A stretch of DNA of 64,000 nucleotides. Source: Congeria kusceri (lineage: Eukaryota; Mollusca; Bivalvia; Myida; Dreissenidae). This document shows, piece by piece, positions 1 to 11,500 of the stretch. Under the pieces are notes generated by a model. The model had not been told where the DNA came from and searched no databases. It saw nothing but the letters and a program-made list of their open reading frames with translations. The first letter of the stretch is position 1; each line of letters opens with the position of its first letter. The stretch lies in NCBI GenBank assembly GCA_027627225.1, contig CM051040.1:27002634-27066633 (forward strand). The letters are read 5' to 3'. The translations under genes and the position numbers were made by a program.

Positions 1-720
1 CTGAGTATTCCACCCAGGTCCCCTGACATCAGAGCTCCAAACACTGTCTCTGTGTCTCATCTGAGTATTCCACCCAGGTCCCCTGGTATCAAAGCTCCAA
101 ACACTGTCTCTGTGCCTGATCTGAGTATTCCACGCAGGTCCCCTGGTATCAAATCTCCAAGCGCTGTCTCTGTGCCTGATCTGAGTATTCCACCCAGGTC
201 CCCTGACATCAGAGCTCCAAACACTGTCTCTGTGTCTCATCTGAGTATTCCACCCAGGTCCCCTGGTATCAAAGCTCCAAACACTGTCTCTGTGCCCGAT
301 CTGAGTATTCCACCCAGGTCCCCTGGTATCAAATCTCCAAACACTGTCTCTGTGCCCGATCTGAGTATTCCAACCAGGTCCCCTGGTATCAAATCTCCAA
401 ACACTGTCTCTGTGCCTGATCTGAGTATTCCACCAGGTCCCCTGGTATCAAAGCTCCAAACGCTGTCTCTGTGCCTGATCTGAGTATTCCACCCAGGTCC
501 CCTGGTATCAAAGCTCCAAACGCTGTCTCTGTGCCCGATCTGAGTATTCCACCCAGGTCCCCTGGTATCAAATCTCCAAACACTGTCTCTGTGCCCGATC
601 TGAATATTCCACCCAGGTCCCCTGTTATCAAATCTCCAAACGCTGTCTCTGTGCCTGATCTGAGTCTTGCACCCAGGTCCCCTGGCATCAAAGCTCAAAA
701 CACAGTATCTGCGCCCCCTG
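1..720. repeat. 60-bp minisatellite, about 12 copies, cut by the window edge
   Basis: Twelve near-identical 60-bp units, each starting near ctgagtattccacccaggtc. Units differ by a few substitutions, and pairs of variants recur in order (units 1-2 match units 4-5), so multi-unit blocks were duplicated. A one-base deletion near 433 shifts the register. Because 60 is divisible by 3, both strands show long open frames (a Ser/Pro-rich 20-residue repeat on the + strand). I see no splice sites or start context tying it to a gene, so I treat the frames as a by-product. The array continues off the left edge, so its size is unknown. Confidence 0.95.
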
Positions 721-3050
721 CCCTGAAGAAAATGAATAATGCTGTTTAAAAATACCTACCATCTGTCTGTATTGTCATAGGATGTTTGTGTTAACTTATT
801 CAGTCAGCCTCTCTGGCTTTTAACAACTAATGTCATTTTGTTTTTGCGAAAGAGAAACATTGGAGTAAAAGAGGATTTTGATTGGAGCCATTGTAACACA
901 CATAAAAAATGTTGCTATTAAAGAAAACAATTGATAGTCTCATGTTGCATGTATCAGTTGTCACTTTAGGAGTGAAAGGTCTGGAGTAAATTAGGCTAAA
1001 CATTTTCTTTTGTGTTTTGGGCAACATGACCCTACCTTGCAAAAACCCCTCGACCCTAAAGTTTTAAGCGACAGTTGTTTTCCATGAAATCCGTATTTGT
1101 CAAATTCTATGTAATTTTCAATGTTTTTATACCGAAATTGTTTTTTTTTTAAACTCGCAATCCGACCCTACTTAAATTTGTTGAGACCATCGCCCGAAAA
1201 ACACAATTTCTTTTTTTGGCCTTAGTAGGATCCATCACCTTGCTGTAGGCAGCTTTTCCCTATGTCTGCATCACAATTGTGCAAATCCGCATCTGCAAGA
1301 AATCGACCAAGTTAAAAACAAACAATTTTCGTGTGTCCTCAGTCCACATTCACAAAGCACATCCGCAAAAGCTGTCTGCAAGAAATCGCTCTGTAAGCGA
1401 TTTTATGCAGATGCAGACATAGTTTTGACCCGTGAAATTCGTAAAAAAAAATGTAATTGACGCATGGCGAATTTACCTAAAGCATCATAATTACCCGGAT
1501 GAAATTTCAGTGTTGCGTCATGTTACAACATCGTCTGTCAGTCAAATAATTGCTGCCCTTTTAATTAGCAAAAACAATCGAGTTGGCGGAGCTAATTAAA
1601 TCACGCTCAGCCAATTGACCGATCATCCTAAAAGCGGGCGGAGTTTGACAAATGTAGACAGTAACTAGTAGTCAAACGGCGATGAACGCGCACGTGCCTA
1701 GAGCGCACGCGGGGACACAGTAGAGCAAGTGTTAATTGACTGACAGTAAGAAGTTGTGCTTGCTATTAGCACTTGGGAGATTTGCGACCGTGTATATTGC
1801 GTAATTTAAAGATAACAGACAATAAAATGTTTAATTGGTTGGCCCCTTTTCGCGACAGTCGTGTTGGCGAGTATTGTCCAATTAAGAAATGTGAGGATCT
1901 CCTATTGTTTGTTTCTTAATTGGTCCACTAAATTATATTTGCTGATCAAAATTACGCAGAATCAGTTAGTTACCCATAGCGTGCGGACGTCGGATTTATT
2001 ATTTTAAAAGTGCATTTTAAATCGTTTTATTAATATACGTGTACATAGATTGCAAATATGTAGTAAGCCATTGTTCGTATGTTTAAATATAAAGTGTTGT
2101 GATAAGTGAGTGCATTCAGAAATATATACGAAAACTGCCTGCCTGAGCTGACAACATTTTCTGCAATTACAATGCAACGTATATTTTACAGTTTTGCAAC
2201 TGCTTTTTCGGGTTGTTTATTTGTAGTTTAACACTGGTTAATTTGTTCTTTGTCAATAGAAAACTATGCCCATGTTATGTTAGAATAATGAATAATGTGT
2301 TGATTGTAGTAACTGTAGTGACTTTGCACTGAAAAACAATGTTCTGTAAAGATGAGTGAGGGTGGTTTTCTCATAAGAAGAGGTGTGTAAAGTATAATGG
2401 CTGGTCTACTCTTTCACCTAGGCAGGAAAAATAACACAACACCACCCCTTCTGCGTTCATTTGTGGTCTCATTTGTATGTGGTGAAAACTCTTCGTGACT
2501 AATTTAAATAGATACGAAGTTCCTTTCTTATCATCATAACACTCACAGCAAATCACAGGGCCAGTCATTCTGCTGGGGTCATAATCTCGGGAGTGGTCTG
2601 CTTAGAGTGGTCTCCCCTGATATGCTCCTGTATACGGCCTATCCAGGTACAGGCTGGGTAGTCAGGTAGCAAGCAGTACACTGATCGGAAATATTTAAAT
2701 GCGGGCCAGTATGCCCATTACGACAGCAGGCTTAACAAGCTGAACGCAGTTTCTGGCCTCCGATTTGTTGTAAATGTCCAGTTTTGTGGTTAGTGTAGGC
2801 ATAATAAGTGTTTAAATTAGATGTATATGTATTTTTTATGATGTAACAATGTGTTTCGCATCCAATTAAACCAGATTTTAGTGGTGTCATCTCCATCAAA
2901 GCAAATAGCATTATTTCAAGATATTTCTATCTTTTTAAGACATACAATATCCATAACTTATGTTTTCTTTTATATATTAAATGTAATCAACTTGTACCTA
3001 TTATTTTGTTTAATATAAATAATGCAAAACTGCGCAAATATTCAATTAAT
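721..3050. other. Upstream or intronic sequence without a recognised gene
   Basis: No supportable coding exon. 1030-1205 resembles 11968-12125 (shared C-poor core ending in ggcctta) and is a dispersed repeat. A patch around 1640-1780 has more CpG and GC than its surroundings and could mark a promoter, but no TATA box or initiator stands out. A hairpin with a 12-bp stem lies at 1879-1923 (ccaattaagaaa and its complement). 2225-2310 resembles the right end of the MITE family found at 7237, 41745 and 52848. Confidence 0.4.
1260..1422. mobile_element. Small element with 13-bp perfect terminal inverted repeats
   Basis: The segment begins ctatgtctgcatc and ends with its exact complement gatgcagacatag, giving 163 bp with perfect 13-bp ends. 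Internal direct repeats around 'gcaagaaatcg' occur twice. Size and ends fit a MITE; no target-site duplication is clear and no second copy was seen in the window. Confidence 0.5.
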
Positions 3051-3446
3051 CCAGTTTGGCCTGCTTTATAGCGACCTGTATAGCCTGCAGTTAAGTGCTT
3101 CCCTACACTGAATTCATCCAGTTTGGTCTGCTTTATAGCGACCTGTATAGCCTGCAGTTAAGTGCTTCCCTACACTGAATTCATCCTATTTGGCCGGCTT
3201 TATGGCGACCTGTATAGCCTGCAGTTAAGTGCTTCCCTACACTGAATTGGTCCTATTTGGCCGGCTTTATGGCGACCTGTATAGCCTGCAGTTAAGTGCT
3301 TCCCTACACTGAATTCATCCTATTTGGCCGGCTTTATGGCGACCTGTATAGCCTGTAGTTAAGTGCTTCCCTACACTGAATTGATCCTATTTGGCCGGCT
3401 TTATGGCGACCTGTATAGCCTGCAGTTAAGTGCTTCCCTACACTGA
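3051..3446. repeat. 67-bp minisatellite, 6 copies
   Basis: Six tandem units of 67 bp share the core gacctgtatagcctgcagtt and end near ctacactgaattcat. The first two units read 'ccagtttgg' where the later four read 'cctatttggccgg', so the array has two sub-types in blocks. The last unit is truncated. Confidence 0.95.
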
Positions 3447-4799
3447 TACCCCTTCCCGCCAAGCTCTTGCTTCACTTACATGATAGGCCACTTGGCTGTT
3501 AATGCCAGTGTATCTTAGCTCGTGAAGATTCAGGGAGTGGCCAGGTTTAGGCTCCTATCGAGTACCCAGATTACATACAGTCTGCATCGGTTATGTTTTC
3601 TAATAAGCTCAACTTGTATCTATAAATACCATGGAATAAAATTTCAATGCTTAATCTGAAGAATGAGTCAGTTATTTAAAGCATGAATGTTCAAAATTGT
3701 GCACATTTTGCACCACGTGTGATTCTTATCAGCTAAATGTATATAAAAGCCATGAGGTAAAATTCACTGCTAAATCTGTAGTTTTCAGTTTCAGTTATTA
3801 AAGAAATGAAATATAAGCAGAAACCGTAACTTGCTAATGATAGTAATGCTGGTTTTAAGAAGTAAATGCATAGGCTAAACTTATTTGTAAACTAATTGGT
3901 AAATAATCATTACTTTTATGGACACATTTACCAAGAAAAATCTTGCATTAAAAATATCATACAAAATAAAACTACAAAATTAATGCAAACGCACAAACTG
4001 ACAGCAGCTATGCTGAAATTAGCTGTGTGGGTACGAAATTGATCCCGTGTTCTTGTAGTGGATGTCTGGCACTCGGAATGTTGGAGATTACAATAAAGAG
4101 CAATAAAGAGATGAGTAAAGATAAACAAGCCTCATTGAATGGTTCTCCCACATTTGCAATAATGAATCAATAGTGTTGTATTCATGTTTTAGCAGACCCG
4201 TCCTGTTATTGCTGGCTGATATATGATAGAAGGCAGGCATTCCAGTGTCCAGTTTACAGATATGTTACCAGTGTTAAATGTACAATTTCTGGATGCCACT
4301 GTGTCTCTAACCTGAAATGTTATAAGGCGTACTTGTTCATGTTCTCATTCAAAGGTGAAGGCTAAATATTTTCACCAAGCCAACTACATCGTATTTGTGC
4401 TAGTCAAGCTAATTTGAGGCTGAAAATTTGCATGGGCATTTGTACTCCACTGGGTGTTTGGCTTGTTGGTTAGGATAACTTATGCTAATTGTTTTCAAAT
4501 AATTCAAAAGGTCAAATTATTCTCCGTATGTCGTCTGATGACAATAATATTATTGTAGAAGGTCACAGGGCATATAAGGGAAGTCCCTGTAAGTTCCAAG
4601 ATTGCACCAATGTCTTGTAGTGCAGGTGTTAGCAGTGCAGACTAGTTTTGTTGAAGTTAGTCTTCAAAGATCCCACTGTGGATAGAGTAGGACATAAGAG
4701 AATTGGCAGCATATATTAGTCCTATGTTTATAGCTGCAGGTGTTTGTGGACTAAAAGAAGCACATATTGGTCCAAGTATATTATTTACCAAGTTTTGTT
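3447..4799. other. Non-coding stretch with no recognised feature
   Basis: AT-rich sequence without convincing exons, tandem repeats or terminal inverted repeats. It lies upstream of the first recognised Trio exon and is probably intron or 5' flank. Confidence 0.3.
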
Positions 4800-4925
4800 T
4801 TGTGCAGATGGCAGCAGTAAGGTAGCAGACATTGTTTCAAGAATTTTCAAGGTTATACCAATGTTAATTGTTGTAAGTGGTCGCATGACGGATGGCAGCA
4901 GTCATTATTTCAATAATATTCCCAA
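4800..4925 (+). pseudogene. Degenerate echoes of the exon 1 acceptor region
   Basis: Two pieces resemble the start of exon 1 (5507). At 4816-4840 the run ending aaggtagcagacattgttt matches aaggcagcagacattgttc of exon 1 at 17 of 19 bases, behind a tgcagatgg. At 4877-4895 gtggtcgcatgacggatgg matches gtggtcgcaggacagatgg at 17 of 19. Reading frames are not kept (tag inside the first). A younger SINE (4970-5175) separates these from the true exon. I interpret them as old local duplications of the splice acceptor. Confidence 0.5.
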
Positions 4926-4969
4926 GTTCATACCTACAGATTTCAGGTAGTTATTGAAAACAACCTTTG

Positions 4970-5175
4970 GTCGCAGTGGTGTAGTAGATATAGTAGGTAT
5001 GCTGTCCGCCTAGCGATCGGGAGGTCCTGTGTTCGATCCCCATTCTGGGAGCATTCTCAAGAGCCTCTCAAAGACACCAAGTACTGGTTCTACCCAGGAA
5101 ACGGACTTGAGAGTGTCTCAATAAGCCTTTGGCTTTCGTTGGAATCGAGCTAAAATAAATAGGTTTATACTAAAT
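4970..5175 (+). mobile_element. tRNA-derived SINE, family A
   Basis: The head is tRNA-like (cagtggtgtagtagatatag, then a B-box-like gtgttcgatcccc). The body contains 'aaagacaccaagtactggttctac' split as aaagacaccaag and tactggttctacccagg, and it ends in aatcgagctaaaataaatagg. Copies occur at 19620-20065 (+) and 31290-31722 (-). This copy lacks the MITE that interrupts both others. Confidence 0.75.
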
Positions 5176-5506
5176 GACGTTTGGCTTGAAATTCGAGTGG
5201 TCAAAATGACAATTTAAATCTTCTAAATGCTGAAGTCACGGGATTTTGTTTCTGCATTTTGTAAGAAGCTCTGCAATGGAAATTTGTGTTAATAAAGGTT
5301 AAGAACTTTGCAAATAAAGCCCTAAGTATGATACAAATGTTATTTTCTAGTGGTTTTGAAGTCGGCAAATAGAAAAGAAGTGCACCATAATGATGCACGC
5401 AGACTATTTGATTGAGTCAAAAATGAGTAAAATGTAATTCGCTTGCATCAAAAATCTGGATTCTGAATCTATTGAAATCCTTGATACCAATGGTTGTCTT
5501 TTGCAG

Positions 5507-5581
5507 GTGGTCGCAGGACAGATGGGTTGAAGGCAGCAGACATTGTTCCCATCCTAAGGGAGAGGGTGGCCTACCTGTCTG
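5507..5581 (+). CDS. trio: trio exon 1 (first recognised): start of CRAL-TRIO region
   Basis: Encodes about 25 residues including DGLKAADIVPILRERVAYLS, matching the segment just before the CRAL-TRIO core of Trio. The donor is ctg|gtaagg at 5582, leaving one carried base (phase 1) that completes a Gly codon with exon 2. Two acceptors are possible, ttgcag at 5506 or cgcag at 5516; the longer exon is chosen because ttgcag follows a pyrimidine tract. The upstream exon is not identified. Confidence 0.85.
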
Positions 5582-8500
5582 GTAAGGGAGGGGTTTTCGA
5601 AGTCGAATCAGAGATGCATGCTAAAAATGGGGTATGCATTGGGTGGCCACTCTTGAGATTGTTATGTGGTAGCAGTATCTTGTCTGTGTGTTATGTGGTA
5701 ACAGTTGTCTGTGTGTTATATGGTAGCAGTATCTTGTCTGTGTCATGTGGTAGCAATATCTTGTCTGTGTGATGAATGTTATGTAGTCGCAGTATCTTGT
5801 ATGTGTGTTATGTAGTAGCAGTATCTTGTCTGTGTGTTATGTAGTAGCAGTATCTTGTCTGTGTGATGAACACGTCTTTCATCTTTATTGTGTCCTTGAA
5901 CATTCTGTGGTCTTGAGTTCATCATGGTCATGTACATGTTGGTGGTCAAATTTGTCTCGTCTGCCTGTACTGACAATTCTGTTATTCTGAAGTATGACTA
6001 CAAAAAATATTAACTTCTTCCTTGGTCTGTTTCTAAGCAAGAACAGTTAATAGAAATACCTTTTTGGTAATACAATGTTTTGCTACCATATACAGTTTGA
6101 CCTGACGTTTTGCTTTAAGTCATACAAGTATCCAAGTGTGTCTATTCATTGAATAGCTTTGTTGCATTTTGGTAACAGTTACATTGTATACATGTATGTA
6201 TATTTTCCAGTGGTTTACACATTAATGCATGATAACATCGGTCATTACTTACGGAGAAAAATTCAATAAATCATTAATGTCCATGTTTTTTTCACCACAC
6301 AATGTTATATTACAGGGGGGAGAGACAAGCGGGGCGGTCCGATTCTGACGTTCCCGTCTAACACGCACCCGGACAAACTCAAGTATGAAGACCTACGACG
6401 CCTCATGACCTACTTAGCCAGTGTGCCCAGGTAAGCGACCTGTTAAAATGCGAAAAACTGGCTTTTAAATTGTAAATGACATTTTATTTAATACTGGTAC
6501 CATCCACAGGTACTCAAATATTTGTTAACAAGTGACAAATACAACTCGGTAGTTCTGTGTGTCAACAGTTGTCGCACAAAGTGTCCATTTTACTCCATAC
6601 AAAGTTTCCATTTTACTCCATTATTTAACTGAAATACTAGGGTTTTTTTTCCTGAAAAAATCTGTTTTAAAATCCAGTGTGTAGTTAAACAATGTAATGG
6701 TAATTTTCACAGCATTGTTACTTATCCACGACAGCTTCCTTGTATTGTTAATACTACAGTTAAGCATAATTTACTACAGTTAAGCATTATTTAACATAAA
6801 AATGTAGGTGGGCTTTATACATAACTGCGCTTTATACATGACTGCACGTTATACACAACATTTTAAGGTATAGTTTATTTTACTTTTACCAAAATACATA
6901 TATACAGATAATTTATTAGCCTGAGTATAGCACCAAACCTTGCTTTGTGTTCACAAAATGGTAAGCTTCTCAACTAATCTCGTTGCTAGCGACGATGTGC
7001 GGGAGAAAGGCTTCACCATCATCCTAGACATGCGGGGCTCCACGTGGCAGAGTGTCAAACCTATCCTTAAGGCTCTACAGGTGAAATAGGCAGCTTTGTG
7101 CTGTTTTATAGAACAGTTCAGAACATTTGTTTACTCACTTGGCCATGCTCGTATGGCCACCATTTGACTTCATAGACAGTGCACAGGGTTTTGCCATGCT
7201 TTTGGTGACAATGTGACCTTTAAGAATTTTTTTTTGATTTATCGTTGTTTATAGGCCAATAAACAACAATTTGGAGTTATGATGCATAGGAATTAAATCG
7301 CAAGGGTGTTAGCCCGAGTTGTTTAATTGCCACGCATCAGAACGACAAAGAGTTGTTTATTGGCAGATAAACAACGATAATGCGAAAATTATTTCGATTC
7401 TAGCATGATTTGACATGATTGTATGTGGAACTACTTTTTGCTGCTCAGAATCGGAACTTCTTTTTGCGTTGTTTAATGGGTAGTTTAACAACGATAATTT
7501 TGTTCTTTGTCTATAGACAGATGTGCGAGTATCATGTTAGAATAATAAATAATGCACAGGGTTTAACTATGGTCTTTCAGTGACAGTTTGACATTGATAA
7601 ACAATACGCAGGGTCAAACCATGCTCTAAGGATGAGTATTTAAACGTAATAAACAATACACAACAATGTACAGAGTTTAACCGCGTTCTAAGATCACAAT
7701 TTGAACTTGATCAACAATACAAAACAATGTACAGAGTTTAATCGCGTTCTAAGATCACAATTTGAACTTGATCAACAATACAAAACAATGTACAGAGTTT
7801 AACCGCGTTCTAAGATCACAATTTGAACTTGATCAACAATACAAAACAATGTACAGAGTTTAACCGCGTTCTAAGATCACAATTTGAACTTGATCAACAA
7901 TACAAACCAATGTACAGAGTTTAACCGCGTTCTAAGATCACAATTTGAACTTGATCAACAATACAAACCAATGTACAGAGTTTAACCGCGTTCTAAGATC
8001 ACAATTTGAACTTGATCAACAATACACAACAATGTACAGAGTTTAACCGCGTTCTAAGATCACAATTTGAACTTGATCAACAATACAAAACAATGTACAG
8101 AGTTTAACCGCGTTCTAAGATCACAATTTGAACTTGATCAACAATACAAAACAATGTACAGAGTTTAACCGCGTTCTAAGATCACAATTTGAACTTGATC
8201 AACAATACAAAACAATGTACAGAGTTTAACCGCGTTCTAAGATCACAATTTGAACTTGATCAACAATACAAAACAATGTACAGAGTTTAATCGCGTTCTA
8301 AGATCACAATTTGAACTTGATCAACAATACAAACCAATGTACAGAGTTTAACCGCGTTCTAAGATCACAATTTGAACTTGATCAACAATACAAAACAATG
8401 TACAGAGTTTAACCGCGTTCTAAGATCACAATTTGAACTTGATCAACAATACAAAACAATGTACAGAGTTTAATCGCGTTCTAAGATCACAATTTGAACT

Positions 8501-11500
8501 TGATCAACAATACAAAACAATGTACAGAGTTTAACCGCGTTCTAAGATCACAATTTGAACTTGATCAACAATACAAAACAATGTACAGAGTTTAATCGCG
8601 TTCTAAGCTCACAATTTGAACTTGATCAACAATACAAAACAATGTACAGAGTTTAACCGCGTTCTATGATCACAATTTGAACTTGATCAACAATACAAAA
8701 CAATGTACAGAGTTTAACCGCGTTCTAAGCTCACAATTTGAACTTGATCAACAATACAAAACAATGTACAGAGTTTAATCGTGTTCTAAGATCACAATTT
8801 GAACTTGATCAACAATACAAACCAATGTACAGAGTTTAATCGCGTTCTAGGATCACAATTTGAACTTGATCAACAATACAAAACAATGTACAGAGTTTAA
8901 TCGCGTTCTAAGATCACAATTTGAACTTGATCAACAATACAAAACAATGTACAGAGTTTAATCGCGTTCTAAGATCACAATTTGAACTTGATCAACAATA
9001 CAAACCAATGTACCAATTCAGTTCTTTTTCTTCAGGAATGCTTCCCAGGCAACATTTTCATCGCATTTATAATCAAGCCAGAGAAGTTCTGGGAGAAACA
9101 GCGGACCAGCCTGGGTAGCTCTAAGTACAACTTTGAGGTAACTTGTGATTGCTCTACCTCTTTGTTATGTTTGATTCTTTGCTTTTGAGGTAGCTTATGA
9201 AGTATCTGTGCAAGCTTTTGTTTGTATTTCTGCTTACTCCTGTAACCTTATCATGTTTTTTGATACTCATGTTTCTGCCATTTTAAACTTGTTACAATAT
9301 TTTAGTTTGCATTTCTACATGTGTGAGTACCTTAAAAAAGATATAATTATTCATGTCAACAAAGGATTTAATTGTGAAAAATATTTAATTATAAACAGTT
9401 GATGTAACTGTATTGTGTTGATACTTTGCTTTTGCCATCTTGAAAAATAATTCTTTTTGTTTGCATTTGTAATGTGTAAATGACTTAAAAAAAGGTATTT
9501 ATAATAACATACACTTAATAAGTCGAACTGCATATAGATTTTGCCCAAGGATCTGAATACATATGAGGCATGTTGTGGGAAAACCGGGCTGAAGGCATGT
9601 GCTTAAAGTGTCATTCTGGATCAGCCTGTGCAGTCCGCATGTTAATCCTGGACGACACTTTCTGCTTCATGGTGTTTTCTGTTTCGAGGTAGTCTCTTCA
9701 AAACATAAATCCACAGTAGGCGGAAAGTGTCATCCCAGATTAGCATGTGCGGACTTAATGCACATGATTTAAGCCCGGGTTTTCCACAGCATGCCCCATA
9801 TTTAGAAACACGTGACAAACACAAAGCCACATGTCTCAACTTGTCATTGATCAATTTCAGGTTAGCGATTCAGGCTCACCACAGACCTCTTGTTATTGAA
9901 AAGTTAAAGCTGCAGTCCATAGAATATAAATCAATATGTCTTAAATTGGCATTAGTTGTAATGAACTTAAATGACGTTTATTCAACTGAAAACTGTTTCA
10001 TATTTACGAAAGGCATTTTATAATGTTGATGTTTGAAAACACTTGGTACGAATGGTACGTACACTAATGTACATGCTGTTTTACTCCAGAGGCACCACCA
10101 GCTATCGCTTACAAATAATTTTGCGATAAAAAGTTACCAAAACGTCATTATTTTACCGATTTCAGTGCGTTTTTTTTATTTTGATCGATAGGATGTCCAT
10201 TAGAAACGATTTCTGCATTTTCATTTTATTAACATATTTCTGGACAGCTGCTTTAATGGCTAACATTCTCTTTCTCAGACTCACATGATCTCAGAGGACA
10301 ATCTAATCAAAGCCGTTGATCGGGCACAGCTCACGAAAGAGTTTGAAGGCACGCTGGAGTACGACCATGAGCAGTGGATCAAACTACGACTGGTATACAC
10401 TCATAGGCTACAAATGCCTATCACTTTCAGTGTTCTTTCACTGTGTAATTGATATGTATCGTTTTTAATAACTGATCAACTGTAATTTTATACGATTTTT
10501 GTCAAGGAACACATCAAAATCTGATTGTTTAACTGCAAATTAGGATATGAAAAAGGAAATGCATGTTTTTAAGTTACCATTGGTCAGAAATTGAAGCAAT
10601 AACTATTGATTTTCTTAAATAATTAATTAATATGCTTCTATAATAAAACACTTTACACAGATAGGTAAAAAGATTGAAAGTTTGTGAACGTTTAAATAAG
10701 TGTATAAAAATGAAATCTGTATAGACAAGTTTACTTAAGTTAAAGATGACGAGGGTTGAGTGTGAAACTGTTGTATCTGCTTAACATTTCTATATGAGAT
10801 TCAATAGTTTTACGCTCAACCCTTGATGAAAGCATTGTGTTATGCTCTCATGCTCTGTGAGCACAGAAATCTGCCAATATAGGTAGCTCTACTTTACAAT
10901 TGAATTTTCCAGTGATTGTTTACCTCTCATGATCTATCTCCCAATAATAAAGGTATTATTTAAAAAATCCTTATGCAGACTGTTATCTAGGTCACCACCA
11001 TTTGTTCATTGGCCCATTTTCAACCTTCCTAGAAAATTTCATGCCAATCCGTTCTTAACTTTTGGCGTAAAATATCTTAAAAAACATATAAACCAACAGT
11101 AACAATAACATAGTCTTCTTGACCGAGTAATGAAAATGCAGATAAGTATATTTGAATGAAATGTGTGTAGTCAGATAGAAATCATAGCATTCCCCATTTT
11201 GTAGATGCTAGAGGAGTTCATTTGGAAGGCGTTGGACCTACTGGACAAGCTGGACGAGCTCAGCAGCATCCTCACGAACCCCGACCTCCCTTCTGACCTC
11301 CCGGAGGCCCAGAAACGACTTGAGGATCACAACCACTTGAAGAAGCGGGTAACCATGGCGCCCGTGGAACAATTGGGCAGGGAGGGCCAGTACATACTGT
11401 GCAGCATCACGGGCGAGGGCTTTGACCAAGCAGGTACTTGTACTTAAATACTATTTAATGCCCTTGGTGGCTTGACATTACTTGTATTTGACACATTTTC

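Noticed and set aside
237..698. Minus-strand open frames across the first array
   Set aside because: They exist because the unit is 60 bp; no start context, splice site or non-repeat domain.
1826..1918. Short ATG frame in the CpG-richer patch as trio first exon
   Set aside because: Ends in a stop without a usable donor and matches nothing at the Trio N-terminus.
9855..9885. Echo of the exon 5 acceptor (ttcaggctcacc region)
   Set aside because: Match limited to about 9 of 12 bases; within chance.
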